Positions 17,714 to 27,329 are shown, numbered from the stretch's first letter. The stretch is 64,000 nt of DNA from Candidatus Megaera polyxenophila (GCA_037101405.1 AP017964.1:1304001-1368000), one strand, 5' to 3'. The notes: generated by a model not told the origin, from the sequence alone. Numbers and translations are program-made.

Positions 17714-17986
17714 CGGTGGTTTTTTAAGAAATTATATTGTTTTAAGTGGTATAATTACAAAAAGAAGTATTCCTATTATAACCATCTACAACCTGATGCA
17801 AAAGGTAGAGTAACTTTAGGGGAAATAGCTTCTAATGTTAGCAGTTACAGAATAACAATAGAAAATAATGGAAAAGTTATATTAGAACCATATGCAGAAA
17901 TTCCATTATCGGAAAAATGGATATTTAATAATAAAGAACTTTTAGAGAAAATCAAAGAACAAGCGATAGAGAAGAAATCCGGATAA
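17714..17986 (+). pseudogene. Start-less fragment resembling a small DNA-binding/antitoxin-like protein
   Basis: An open frame with no start codon ends at TAA 17984-17986. Its readable part is 'LQPDAKGRVTLGEIA', 'YRITIENNGKVILEPYAEI' and 'LSEKWIFNNKELLEKIK'. This resembles small proteins with an AbrB/SpoVT-like 'D-x-K-G-R-I-T-L-G' strand followed by 'I-x-L-E-P' found beside toxin genes, but I am not certain of the family. There is no adjacent toxin. IS-A copy 2 inserted about 60 bp downstream. Confidence 0.4.
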
Positions 17987-18121
17987 ATTGTTTTTCCAAA
18001 CTCAGCTATAGAAATAAAATGGGATTACCCAAATTAGGTAATAGATATAATGGTACCCAAAAACTGGACTGCTAAAAATGCAAAATGAGATATAATTTCA
18101 CAACAAGGGAATGGAAATTAT

Positions 18122-18421
18122 ATGTCTAAAAAAGCGAAGCAATATAGTGCGACGGAAAAAACAAAAATTGTTATAGAAGCAATAAAAGCTGAAATGACAA
18201 TAGCACAAATAAGCAGTAAGTACGGGGTTCATGCAACTCAAATACAAGCATGGAAAAAAAGAGGTATAGAAAATTTAGTTAGTGGTTTTCAAGTTAAGCC
18301 GGCAACAAAAGATCCAGACAATCAAGATTTGATAAAACAATTATATGAACAAATAGGACAGTTAAGCGTTGAGCGTGACTGGCTGAAAAAAAAATCTACA
18401 TTGTTTGGACTTGGAAACTAG
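18122..18421 (+). CDS. IS-A transposase OrfA, copy 2
   Basis: 99 aa, identical in translation to the OrfA at 3712, including the A9 run at its 3' end. See that entry for domain content. Confidence 0.9.
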   Translation: MSKKAKQYSATEKTKIVIEAIKAEMTIAQISSKYGVHATQIQAWKKRGIENLVSGFQVKPATKDPDNQDLIKQLYEQIGQLSVERDWLKKKSTLFGLGN

Positions 18422-19247
18422 GAAAAGTATGATTGATAATAATTGTAGAAATCTAAGCATTGCTAGGCAATGCGATCTACTTTTAATTAATAAATCTACT
18501 TATTATTACAAGGCAAAAGGAATAACTACAAGAGACTTAGAAATAATGAAAGTAATTGATGAAATCTACACAGAGCATCCGTATTTCGGGGCCAGAAGAA
18601 TGTCCAGGCATCTTGTACCGTTTGGAATTGTTATCGGTCGCAAAGCGGTAAGTCGTTATTACGGAATAATGGCAATAGAAGCCATTTATCCTAAAATGAA
18701 TTTAAGCAAGCGCAACCAAGCTCATAAGGTATATCCTTATCTTTTAAAAGGCGTTGAAATTACTAAGACAAATCAGGTATGGAGCACCGATATAACTTAT
18801 ATTAGAATGGCACAAGGATTTGTATATCTAGTAGCCATTATTGATTGGTTTAGCCGTTATATTCTGAGCTGGAAGGTTTCAATTAGCTTAGAAAGTGATT
18901 TTTGCATCGACGCACTAGAAGAAGCCCTAGAAAAGCACGGTCAACCTGAGGTTTTTAATACCGATCAAGGTTCTCAATTTACGTCAAAAAATTTCATCCA
19001 CGAACTTGTTAAACGTGAAATCAAGATTAGCATGGACGGTAAAGGTAGGGCTTTAGATAATGTATTTATTGAAAGATTTTGGCGTTCATTAAAACAAGAA
19101 AAAATATATTTGATAATTTTAAATACTGTCAAGGAGGTAAAAAATGCTATAACAGATTACATAACTTTTTATAATAGTAAAAGGATGCACCAATCCTTGG
19201 AATATTTAACTCCAGAACAGGTGTATTTAACAAAAATTATTGGCTAA
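18405..19247 (+). CDS. IS-A transposase OrfB, copy 2
   Basis: 280 aa, identical in translation to the OrfB at 3995, with the complete DDE catalytic triad. TTG or the ATG eight codons later may serve as start. Confidence 0.9.
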   Translation: MDLETRKSMIDNNCRNLSIARQCDLLLINKSTYYYKAKGITTRDLEIMKVIDEIYTEHPYFGARRMSRHLVPFGIVIGRKAVSRYYGIMAIEAIYPKMNLSKRNQAHKVYPYLLKGVEITKTNQVWSTDITYIRMAQGFVYLVAIIDWFSRYILSWKVSISLESDFCIDALEEALEKHGQPEVFNTDQGSQFTSKNFIHELVKREIKISMDGKGRALDNVFIERFWRSLKQEKIYLIILNTVKEVKNAITDYITFYNSKRMHQSLEYLTPEQVYLTKIIG

Positions 19248-19313
19248 AATTATAACGCAAATTATATCTCATAATTTCTGATTTTTAGTCTAGACAAATT
19301 GGGCCACCTTAAG

Positions 19314-19931
19314 ATGTTAATCGGATATGTACGAGTCTCCAAAGCAGATGGAAGTCAAGTTGTAGATTTACAAAAAGATGCTCTTTTAGCTTTGGGTATT
19401 GATGAGCATAATATATACAGTGATTTGGCTAGTGGGAAACTGGACGGTCGTCCTAATTTACAGGCTTGTCTTAAAGCCCTTCGCAAAGAAGATACATTGG
19501 TGGTATGGAAACTTGATAGGTTAGGAAGAGATCTAAAACATTTAATTGATATTGTATATGAACTTAAAACTAGAGAAGTAGGTTTTAAAGTACTAGCAGG
19601 TCAAGGAGCTGAGATTGACACAACTACCGCAAATGGTCGTTTGATTTTTAGTATTTTTGCCTCTTTAGCCGAGTATGAAAGAGAATTAATTTCTGAAAGG
19701 ACAAAAGCCGGCTTAGCATCTGCAAGAGCGCGAGGAAGAAAAGGCGGTAGAAAGTATAAAATGACTCCTACCAAACTTTATCTCGCACAAGGAGCTATGG
19801 GAAAGCCTAATACAAAGATATCGGAACTTTGCAAGGAATTAGGAATTACGCGCCAGACTCTATACAGGCATGTAGACCCCAACGGGGAATTAAGGGGTGA
19901 TGCCCATAAATTAATAGCACAAAAAATCTAA
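19314..19931 (+). CDS. Serine recombinase (resolvase/invertase family)
   Basis: 205 aa from ATG 19314 ('MLIGYVRVSKADGSQV'); a longer frame from 19299 only reads into the IS-A end. N-terminal resolvase domain: catalytic Ser in 'YVRVSKADGS', Arg residues in 'VVWKLDRLGRDLKHL', and 'ANGRLIFSIFASLAEYERELISERT'. The C-terminal HTH is 'KISELCKELGITRQTLYRHV'. Such proteins resolve transposon cointegrates or invert DNA segments. IS-A removed its native upstream region, so expression depends on the element. Confidence 0.88.
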   Translation: MLIGYVRVSKADGSQVVDLQKDALLALGIDEHNIYSDLASGKLDGRPNLQACLKALRKEDTLVVWKLDRLGRDLKHLIDIVYELKTREVGFKVLAGQGAEIDTTTANGRLIFSIFASLAEYERELISERTKAGLASARARGRKGGRKYKMTPTKLYLAQGAMGKPNTKISELCKELGITRQTLYRHVDPNGELRGDAHKLIAQKI

Positions 19932-20286
19932 GTAAAGTTTAGTACTTTAAATTTTACTGCTGACATCGACTTTTGCCCCCCACTGCCATCGTCTTCTGAA
20001 AATGACAACACATAAAAAGTTAATAATTAGATAATATAATTAGGTTTAACTTTACAAACATTTTCCTAGATAATAAATTTAAAATTCTTTAATAAAAATA
20101 AATGTATTTATGAAGCAGGAAGAATCAATATTACTACAGTAAAGATTCAAGGATTTGTAAGTCTATGTCAATGCAAAGTTAAAATGTCGTGCCTTATAAA
20201 AATAATATTAAATAATCAGCTTAGTTTCCTTGAAATTATTAAGAATTGAACTATCTGTAATCAAATATAAATTATTAAAGGATTTT
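19932..20286. other. Non-coding stretch after the recombinase
   Basis: 355 bp of AT-rich DNA. It contains a run TTTTGCCCCCCACTGCC near 19970 that is unusually GC-rich for the region. I see no gene, tRNA or convincing terminator. It could hold a recombination site for the adjacent recombinase, but no inverted repeat stands out. Confidence 0.4.
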
Positions 20287-20652
20287 ATGATTATTGATAA
20301 AGGAGAAATTGATATAAATGGAGTGCCAGTTCTCTTACAAATGGAAGATAGTAGACCACACGGAACTCCATTTTTAAGAGAAAAGATAATTAGGGAAGTG
20401 AAGAGGTTTATTGAAAGCTATGAGAATAAAACTAATATAAAATCTCTAACTGGTATTCAAACAAATACAGTTACATATCCCGCTAATTTATCTGCAGAAG
20501 AAGATAAAGATTCACTATTTCTAGAACGCATTGATGCAGACCTATTATTAAAAATAGAGGATAAAAAAGGCAAAATTATCGAACATAAAAAAATTGATAT
20601 ATATCTAGTTAGGTCAGAAACAAAGGTAGAATTGCATCCTCTAGAAGGGTAA
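20287..20652 (+). CDS. Hypothetical protein
   Basis: 121 aa from ATG 20287, which is preceded by AAAGGA with a 4-nt spacing; a longer frame from TTG 20230 lacks this support. The sequence is charged, begins 'MIIDKGEIDINGVPVLLQM' and ends 'DIYLVRSETKVELHPLEG'. No signal peptide, membrane segment or known motif is visible. Its last 44 bp overlap, on the opposite strand, the tail of a TPR pseudogene; that tail is probably read-through beyond the true TPR sequence. Possibly a cargo gene of the lost mobile element to which the recombinase belonged. Confidence 0.5.
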   Translation: MIIDKGEIDINGVPVLLQMEDSRPHGTPFLREKIIREVKRFIESYENKTNIKSLTGIQTNTVTYPANLSAEEDKDSLFLERIDADLLLKIEDKKGKIIEHKKIDIYLVRSETKVELHPLEG

Positions 20653-21000
20653 CTTTTACGCTGTTAGCACTTTTTTGTATATCCTTAAGTTTGATTGCTT
20701 CTTTAAAACAAGCAACAGCTTCTTCGTAATTTTGGGAGTTAAATAAAGCGACTCCTTTTTCATTATATGTTCTAGCATCGCCTGGATTCACATAACAAGG
20801 ATTTGCTAAATTAAATTTAGCCTGTTCTTGAGATAATCTTTTATATAGAGATTTGCGGTAATTCTTAACTTCTGGAAGCTGCATCATAGCTTCAGCCTCT
20901 TCAGTTTTATCAAGACTCAACAAAGCATCTGCTTTGTATCTCGAGCGCAATCAAAGGCTATGATAGATTCTTTATAATGGTTATTTCGATACAGGTACTT
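20609..21000 (-). pseudogene. TPR protein fragment, frameshifted
   Basis: Reading on the minus strand, 'YLYRNNHYKESIIAFD' (near 20990) continues after a frame change near 20945 with 'RYKADALLSLDKTEEAEAM' and 'ARTYNEKGVALFNSQNYEEAVACFKEAIKL'. These are two or three TPR units. There is no start: the 5' end is joined directly and in frame to a recombinase fragment. It may be the C-terminal part of the TPR gene whose N-terminus lies at 23828-24042 on the other side of the nested insertion sequences. Confidence 0.6.
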
Positions 21001-21131
21001 ACCTTTGTAAATACCTTTGTTCTTAGCGGCGGCAATACCGTCAGCCTGACGCTCACGGCGCAAATTAGTTTCAAATCTGGCAAAGACACCGAGCATATTA
21101 TAGAATGCTTTACCTGTTGCGGTAGAAGTAT
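21001..21131 (-). pseudogene. Serine recombinase C-terminal fragment
   Basis: The minus-strand peptide 'TATGKAFYNMLGVFARFE' followed by 'TNLRRERQADGIAAAKNKG' matches the helix E region of resolvases ('TPTGKLMLTMLGAFAQFERNLIRERQ'). It is cut at 21131 by the end of IS-C copy 1, and at its other end it runs straight into TPR coding sequence. It is a second, different recombinase from the one at 19314. Confidence 0.7.
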
Positions 21132-22476
21132 GAGTTATTGTCAAATGTTGTGTATGAAAAAAATTAGGCAACATATTTTTTCTCATTTAAGTTATCGTTA
21201 CTAATTTCACTTACATGAATTCCATCTATAAATTTTTCCATATTAATAACTTGGGCAATGCGGTTTTTACCTCGTAAAGGTTTCCACCTTTTTTCTGCTT
21301 CAAGGAATAATTTATAGGTAGCAGCAATAATAGTATTTCTCGAAAAACAATTCCTAGATTTTCTAGTTCTATGCTTAACCGTAGCAAAGGTAGATTCAAT
21401 AGGATTAGTTGTCCGCAAATGTATCCAGTGCTCCCCTGGAAAATCGTAAAAAGCTAATAACTCTTTTTCATTTTTCAATAAGCATTCTGTAGCCTTAGGA
21501 TATTTAGCAGAATAAGCCAAGATAAATTTTTTCCAACTGGATTCAGCTTCTTCTCTAGAACTAGCCATATAAATATTATGTATCATTTGCTTGGCTTTAG
21601 CTTGCTGAGATTTTGGTAACTTATTCAAAATATTAGAAGTCTTATGTACCCAACAGCGCTGATGTACCGTAGTAGGATATTCTTCTGTCAGAGCTCCCCA
21701 AAAACCAAGTGCTCCATCTCCAACAGCTAAGGCAGGAGAGTGTATCAGACCTCTGCTTTTTATGTCGAGTAATAATCCTTGCCAGCTTTCCTTGCTTTCT
21801 CTAAAACCATCATCTATAGCGACCAATTCCTTTTTTCCGTATTCATCAACACCAATTATTACCAAAATACAGTTCTTCTCCGATTCCATTCTTGCCTGTA
21901 AATAAATACCATCAACCCAGAAGTAGACATATTTCTTCTTTGTTAAATCTCGTCTTTGCCATAACAAATATTGATCATACCACTCAGATTTTAGCCTGGA
22001 TATTACATTAGGTGATAAGTTCTTTGGCTTGCTACCCAATATAGGTTCAAAGCTATCAGCAAAATCTGTAGTAGATATTCCCTTTAAATAAAGTAGCGGT
22101 AATAGAACATCTATAGTAACCGTACGCCTCATGTATTGCGGAATCAGATTAGAAGAGAATTTTATATCCTCTTTACCTCTATCTCTTACCCGTGGTACTT
22201 TTACTGCTACCTCTCCTATACCGGTTTGTATGTTGCGCTCAGGTAAGTAGCCATTGCGGACGACTTGTTTACTCCCATTAGTAAGTAACTTATCTTGGTA
22301 GGATGATATAAAATTTTGTACCTCTTCCTCTATAGCTAGTTGCAACATTTTTTGAGCTGACTCCCTTAAAAACTCACTTAATACATCTGTTACTAAATTT
22401 TATAATGGTACCCAAAAACTGGACTGCTAAAAATGCAAAATGAGATATAATTTCACAACAAGGGAATGGAAATTAT

Positions 22477-22776
22477 ATGTCTAAAAAAGCGAAGCAATAT
22501 AGTGCGACGGAAAAAACAAAAATTGTTATAGAAGCAATAAAAGCTGAAATGACAATAGCACAAATAAGCAGTAAGTACGGGGTTCATGCAACTCAAATAC
22601 AAGCATGGAAAAAAAGAGGTATAGAAAATTTAGTTAGTGGTTTTCAAGTTAAGCCGGCAACAAAAGATCCAGACAATCAAGATTTGATAAAACAATTATA
22701 TGAACAAATAGGACAGTTAAGCGTTGAGCGTGACTGGCTGAAAAAAAAATCTACATTGTTTGGACTTGGAAACTAG
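22477..22776 (+). CDS. IS-A transposase OrfA, copy 3
   Basis: 99 aa, identical in translation to the other two OrfA copies, with the same A9 run. Confidence 0.9.
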   Translation: MSKKAKQYSATEKTKIVIEAIKAEMTIAQISSKYGVHATQIQAWKKRGIENLVSGFQVKPATKDPDNQDLIKQLYEQIGQLSVERDWLKKKSTLFGLGN

Positions 22777-23602
22777 GAAAAGTATGATTGATAATAATTG
22801 TAGAAATCTAAGCATTGCTAGGCAATGCGATCTACTTTTAATTAATAAATCTACTTATTATTACAAGGCAAAAGGAATAACTACAAGAGACTTAGAAATA
22901 ATGAAAGTAATTGATGAAATCTACACAGAGCATCCGTATTTCGGGGCCAGAAGAATGTCCAGGCATCTTGTACCGTTTGGAATTGTTATCGGTCGCAAAG
23001 CGGTAAGTCGTTATTACGGAATAATGGCAATAGAAGCCATTTATCCTAAAATGAATTTAAGCAAGCGCAACCAAGCTCATAAGGTATATCCTTATCTTTT
23101 AAAAGGCGTTGAAATTACTAAGACAAATCAGGTATGGAGCACCGATATAACTTATATTAGAATGGCACAAGGATTTGTATATCTAGTAGCCATTATTGAT
23201 TGGTTTAGCCGTTATATTCTGAGCTGGAAGGTTTCAATTAGCTTAGAAAGTGATTTTTGCATCGACGCACTAGAAGAAGCCCTAGAAAAGCACGGTCAAC
23301 CTGAGGTTTTTAATACCGATCAAGGTTCTCAATTTACGTCAAAAAATTTCATCCACGAACTTGTTAAACGTGAAATCAAGATTAGCATGGACGGTAAAGG
23401 TAGGGCTTTAGATAATGTATTTATTGAAAGATTTTGGCGTTCATTAAAACAAGAAAAAATATATTTGATAATTTTAAATACTGTCAAGGAGGTAAAAAAT
23501 GCTATAACAGATTACATAACTTTTTATAATAGTAAAAGGATGCACCAATCCTTGGAATATTTAACTCCAGAACAGGTGTATTTAACAAAAATTATTGGCT
23601 AA
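22760..23602 (+). CDS. IS-A transposase OrfB, copy 3
   Basis: 280 aa, identical in translation to the other two OrfB copies, with intact DDE residues. Confidence 0.9.
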   Translation: MDLETRKSMIDNNCRNLSIARQCDLLLINKSTYYYKAKGITTRDLEIMKVIDEIYTEHPYFGARRMSRHLVPFGIVIGRKAVSRYYGIMAIEAIYPKMNLSKRNQAHKVYPYLLKGVEITKTNQVWSTDITYIRMAQGFVYLVAIIDWFSRYILSWKVSISLESDFCIDALEEALEKHGQPEVFNTDQGSQFTSKNFIHELVKREIKISMDGKGRALDNVFIERFWRSLKQEKIYLIILNTVKEVKNAITDYITFYNSKRMHQSLEYLTPEQVYLTKIIG

Positions 23603-23827
23603 AATTATAACGCAAATTATATCTCATAATTTCTGATTTTTAGTCTAGACAAATTGGGCCACCTTATTTTGTGTTGGATTTTTATAATCAATTATATTAC
23701 TCTTTCTCATGGTGTATTCCTTATTTTATTGTTAATAGGATTTGCAAATTACAATAATAATATTAATTTGCGAATACGCCACCTAATCTTCTATCTCACC
23801 TCCATACACAACTTTCCATCATAACTC

Positions 23828-24042
23828 TATCTATTATCAGAGGAGGCATCAACCTTTATTGCTTGATCGCATATTTCTATAACGTGTTCATATTTTTCAT
23901 TGTGCAAAGCTATATGGGCTTGATGATGTAAGTGCTGCCAGTTATCTGCGATATTTTCTGAAAAAAATCTTGTATATACAACTAAACTTATTATTGCACC
24001 GAGTGTTAACCACAATAAATATTTGGTGTATCTGCATTTCAT
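23828..24042 (-). pseudogene. N-terminal fragment of a membrane-anchored TPR protein
   Basis: 71 codons from ATG 24042. A basic start 'MKCRYTKYLLW' leads into one hydrophobic segment ('LLWLTLGAIISLVVYTRFF'), a signal anchor. It is followed by the start of a TPR ('ALHNEKYEHVIEICDQAIKVD'). The frame is cut by the end of IS-C, whose last C provides part of the TAG stop (23827-23829). The remainder may be the TPR piece at 20609-21000, on the same strand beyond the nested elements. Confidence 0.65.
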
Positions 24043-24479
24043 ATATGTTACCTTTAAATATTTTATTTATTGTTCAATAAGACTAGCTTATAACATTAAC
24101 TATAAAGTTATTATTAGCTTAATGCAATTGTTCTATAGCTTTTCTGGCTTGCTGTATTAACGTACCATTGGGGGTATTTATACCCGTAATTTACTGAAGT
24201 GTAATATGTATGTTGTAGCCAATTAAAATATGAGAATAAAAAGATCTTATTACCGTAATATTATAGCGGATTATAAAAAGTTAACAGTGCCTGCAAAGTA
24301 TAATACAAAACCCACTCTTAACTGATAATGAGTTTTGGATTTTTTTATAATAAAGGTTCAGTTGGTTTTGTGCTAATGGGCAATCCCCGATGAATGGAGC
24401 AAAGCTTACTGCCGAAGATAAGTTTGCAGAATTTATAGCTTTGGTCTAAAAAGCCAAAGCTAAAGAACATAATAACCAA
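24043..24479. other. Intergenic region with gene remnants
   Basis: 437 bp. On the minus strand near 24120-24185 a start-less peptide 'NTPNGTLIQQARKAIEQLH' ends in a stop; it looks like the last residues of a TPR protein, perhaps an upstream paralogue. On the plus strand, ATG 24391 begins 'MNGAKLTAEDKFAEFIALV', then a stop, then 'KAKAKEHNNQ' in the same frame, a likely remnant of an unknown gene. No intact gene is visible. Confidence 0.4.
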
Positions 24480-24710
24480 TTAATTCTTTTTTACGCCAAA
24501 AGATAAGCCTACGAATTTTTTGTTAAAGTCGCTGACATTTTTATTGGATTGATTTACTACATTAAGAGTCGACTTATTCCAGGCCGGATGTTTGCGAAAA
24601 TCTACGTCCATTAGGATTTTACCGCTTGGCAGAGTAGAAGAAGTCAAAAACTCATCTTTACCGATTTTGATTTTTAGGGACTGATATTTTGGATGAATGT
24701 CTTTTCTCAT
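24480..24710 (-). CDS. rpmE: 50S ribosomal protein L31
   Basis: 76 aa. It starts 'MRKDIHPKYQSLKIKIG', the L31 signature, and ends 'HPAWNKS...FNKKFVGLSF'. It has no CxxC zinc ligands, i.e. the cysteine-free form. Its ATG overlaps the L28 stop by 4 bp, so both are co-translated. Ribosomal large-subunit protein. Confidence 0.9.
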   Translation of the reverse strand: MRKDIHPKYQSLKIKIGKDEFLTSSTLPSGKILMDVDFRKHPAWNKSTLNVVNQSNKNVSDFNKKFVGLSFGVKKN

Positions 24711-25000
24711 GCTGCTACCTTATCTTTTATTTTTTTAATTTCTTTTCTAATAGATCTGGCATTATCAGACATCTTAAAGACTTTTGTGTTTAGCATATAG
24801 GAATCAAAGCCTCCTGCTTTTTCAATGCTACGTAAGCACCGTGCAACTACTTTTAGCTTATATTCTTGACCGGTTAATTCACTGCGGCACTTAACAATTT
24901 TAATGTTAGGTTCAAAACGCCTTCTGGTTTTTCTTTGAGAATGAGATACGTTATTACCGAACTGTACCCCAACTCCTGTTAATTCGCATTTACGAGACAT
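24707..25000 (-). CDS. rpmB: 50S ribosomal protein L28
   Basis: 97 aa. 'MSRKCELTGVGVQFGNNVSH' and 'KTRRRFEPNI' are the L28 hallmarks, followed by the basic C-terminal half. First gene of the rpmB-rpmE pair. The order with L31 is common in Rickettsiales and supports the assignment of this region to the chromosome rather than a plasmid. Confidence 0.92.
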   Translation of the reverse strand: MSRKCELTGVGVQFGNNVSHSQRKTRRRFEPNIKIVKCRSELTGQEYKLKVVARCLRSIEKAGGFDSYMLNTKVFKMSDNARSIRKEIKKIKDKVAA

Positions 25001-25141
25001 GGTTAATCCCTATTCTTATTTGATAAAATATAAAACTTAATTCTTCGGGAAGAGATACATAATTCTCTTCTTACTGTCAAGGAAAGAAATATAAACAGGA
25101 GTTTTGTCTAAATTTGCCAGTCTGTTATATCTCACAAATCA

Positions 25142-27319
25142 TTATTGAAATTGTAACCAATCTTTTAATCTGGAATATCTATTAGAGCTTTTTCCATCTT
25201 TTACCGCCATGGCAAAAGCTTTTTTCTCTCCGATAATAACTACAAGTTTCTTACCTCTTGTAATTGCCGTATAAACAAGATTACGCCTAAGCATCATGTA
25301 ACTTTGCATAGTAATAGGAATAATAACTGCCGGATACTCTGATCCTTGTGATTTATGTATGGTAGTTGCATAGGCTAGGGTGATTTGATCTAAATCATCA
25401 TAGTCATATACTACCTTATTGCCGTAAAAATCAATAGTTACCTCTTGTTCTTCCTGATTGATAGCACTAATTACACCAATATCTCCGTTATAAGTATCCT
25501 TGTCGTAGTTATTTTCCGTTTGCATTACTTTATCACCGACTGCAAAAATCTGTCCAAATTTTGTAATCCCTTTTTCATAATTTGGGTTTAATACTTTCTG
25601 TAATTCAGTATTAAGTGACCTTGCCCCGGTGCCGCCTCTCTGCATGGGGCATAATAATTGAATATCATTTATGGGATTCAGCTTAAACTTCTTAGGTATT
25701 CTATCGCAGGTGATAGTAATTATCTTATTGATGATATCGTCCCCCGGTTCTGCTTCAATAAAGTAAAAATCACTATTATCTTTACGGAAGTTTAAATCAG
25801 GTAATATACCTTTATTAACCTTATGGGCATTAGTGATTATCGCACTGCTTTCCGATTGGCGAAAGATCTGATTTAATCTAACGGTTGTAATGATACTGGA
25901 ATTGATAATATCTTTTAGTACCTGTCCTGCACCAACAGAAGGTAATTGATCCACATCACCGACTAATAAAAGACCAATATGATCAGGTAGAGCTTTTATC
26001 AAAGCATAAAATAAAGTGACATCAATCATCGAGCTTTCATCAACTATTAAATAATTACATATAAGTCTATTGTCCTCATTATACTTAAAACCTCCCCCTA
26101 AAGAGTTGATTTCTAGTAATCTATGTATAGTGGTTGCCTCCAGGCCGGTTGTTTCACTTAGGCGTTTAGCAGCTCTACCGGTTGGAGCACAAAGTTTGAT
26201 ATTAAGCTTTTTAAGTTCTAGTAGTTTAATCAGAGCTTTGACTAAAGTTGTTTTGCCGGTACCGGGGCCGCCGGTAATAACCATTAGCCTTTTTGACAGA
26301 GCTTTGATGATAGCTTCTTTCTGGTTATCTGCTAACCGGATACTCAGCTTTTGTTCTATTTCAGGAATTAACTCTTGCAAGTTACCATCACCCCATGGAA
26401 CATCTTCTTGGTTAATAGATAAAAGCATCTTTGCTATCTGTTTTTCATAGAAGTGATAACTAGCTAAAAATAAGCATGGCTTATCTTCTATAAGATCACA
26501 AATAATAGTTTTTGATTCGATCTCTTTTTCAATAGCTAGCTTTACTAAACTTGAGTCTATACCGAGTAGTTTCTGAGTATTTTCTATTAAGGTCTCCAAG
26601 GGTAGGGCGCAATGTCCATTTGAGGTTGCCTCCAATAATGCGTAAGATAAACCGGCTCTAGCACGTATAAGAGAATCTTTTGCAATACCTAAGTTAGAGG
26701 CAATCGTATCTGCCGAAACGAATCCAATACCCCTTATGTTTTTAGCTAATTGGTATGGATCCTTGGATACTATGGCAATTGCTTCTTCCCCATAGGTTTT
26801 AAATATTCTGGTTGCTCTTGTTGTACCGACCCCATGAGATTGAAGAAAGATCATGATTTCCCGTACAATTTTCTGATCCTTCCAGTTATTGCAAATACTA
26901 TTTGCTCTAATTTTACCTATTCCGTCTAAAGTAGATAATAATTCCGGTTTGTGTTCAATTACATCAAAAACTTGATCACCAAATGCAGTAACCAACTTTT
27001 TAGCAAAATGAGCTCCTATTCCTTTGATAAGACCGGAGCCTAAATATTTTTCAATTCCTTCTAAAGTATCCGGTGGAAGAGCTTTCAGAAAATCAGCTTT
27101 AAATTGCTTGCCATGATTGCGATCATTGTACCAAATGCCGCTACATTTAATATATTCCCCGGCAGATACGGAAGGGACGCTGCCTGTAACGGTGACTAGA
27201 TCCTTGTGGTTTTTAACCTTAACCCTTAAAACGCAAAACCCGTTTTCAGGATTATGATAAGTAATGCGCTCGATGTTACCCGATAGATATTCTTTAACAT
27301 TTTGATTATGTATGCTCAT
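25142..27319 (-). CDS. recD2: RecD2-type 5'-3' DNA helicase
   Basis: 725 aa, superfamily 1B helicase of the RecD2 type. The N-terminal region has the RecD2 OB-like start ('GNIERITYHNPENGFCVLRV') and helix-hairpin-helix repeats ('YLGSGLIKGIGAHFAKKLV', 'LSTLDGIGKIRA'). Walker A is 'ITGGPGTGKTTL' near residue 345, Walker B 'LIVDESSMID', motif III 'LLLVGDVDQLPSVG', and the C-terminal motif VI 'VYTAITRGKKLVVIIG'. RecD2 acts in replication-fork and break repair without RecBC. It lies 10 bp downstream of the exonuclease gene, so both are one transcript. Confidence 0.9.
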   Translation of the reverse strand: MSIHNQNVKEYLSGNIERITYHNPENGFCVLRVKVKNHKDLVTVTGSVPSVSAGEYIKCSGIWYNDRNHGKQFKADFLKALPPDTLEGIEKYLGSGLIKGIGAHFAKKLVTAFGDQVFDVIEHKPELLSTLDGIGKIRANSICNNWKDQKIVREIMIFLQSHGVGTTRATRIFKTYGEEAIAIVSKDPYQLAKNIRGIGFVSADTIASNLGIAKDSLIRARAGLSYALLEATSNGHCALPLETLIENTQKLLGIDSSLVKLAIEKEIESKTIICDLIEDKPCLFLASYHFYEKQIAKMLLSINQEDVPWGDGNLQELIPEIEQKLSIRLADNQKEAIIKALSKRLMVITGGPGTGKTTLVKALIKLLELKKLNIKLCAPTGRAAKRLSETTGLEATTIHRLLEINSLGGGFKYNEDNRLICNYLIVDESSMIDVTLFYALIKALPDHIGLLLVGDVDQLPSVGAGQVLKDIINSSIITTVRLNQIFRQSESSAIITNAHKVNKGILPDLNFRKDNSDFYFIEAEPGDDIINKIITITCDRIPKKFKLNPINDIQLLCPMQRGGTGARSLNTELQKVLNPNYEKGITKFGQIFAVGDKVMQTENNYDKDTYNGDIGVISAINQEEQEVTIDFYGNKVVYDYDDLDQITLAYATTIHKSQGSEYPAVIIPITMQSYMMLRRNLVYTAITRGKKLVVIIGEKKAFAMAVKDGKSSNRYSRLKDWLQFQ

Positions 27320-27329
27320 GTGTATCTTT

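Larger units (their letters stand above)
18046..19311 (+). mobile_element. IS-A copy 2 (1266 bp)
   Basis: Same ends and length as copy 1, flanked by AGA (18043-18045 and 19312-19314). The insertion point is in the A of the ATG of the downstream recombinase gene: the duplicated AGA regenerates the ATG at 19314. The native promoter and ribosome site of that gene now lie on the far side of the element. Confidence 0.93.
22401..23666 (+). mobile_element. IS-A copy 3, nested in IS-C (1266 bp)
   Basis: Same ends and length as the other IS-A copies, with duplication TTT (22398-22400, 23667-23669). Because the uninterrupted IS-C target is present elsewhere in the window, this copy gives the clearest proof of the element borders and the 3-bp duplication. 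It inserted after IS-C had arrived. Confidence 0.95.
21164..23710 (-). pseudogene. IS256-type transposase split by IS-A
   Basis: The gene would start at ATG 23710 and end at 21164; IS-A copy 3 lies between codons of the N-terminal region (target TTT at 22398-22400 and 23667-23669). The long 3' part still reads for 394 codons from an internal ATG at 22348 and is identical in translation to the intact 425-aa transposase of the other copies, but lacks about 30 N-terminal residues. Probably non-functional. Confidence 0.88.
21132..23827 (-). mobile_element. IS-C copy 1 (IS256-type), interrupted by IS-A copy 3
   Basis: The ends GAGTTAT...ATAACTC match the other two IS-C copies; subtracting the nested IS-A (1266 bp plus 3-bp duplication) gives 1427 bp, as in the intact copies. 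Unlike those copies, the flanks show no 9-bp duplication (AGAAGTAT on the left, TATCTATTA on the right), which suggests recombination between copies or a deletion after insertion. Confidence 0.9.

Noticed and set aside
24290-24360. Terminator with T-run near 24300-24345
   Set aside because: The stem (ACCCACTC/GAGTTTT region) is imperfect and points away from any gene that would need it on the plus strand.
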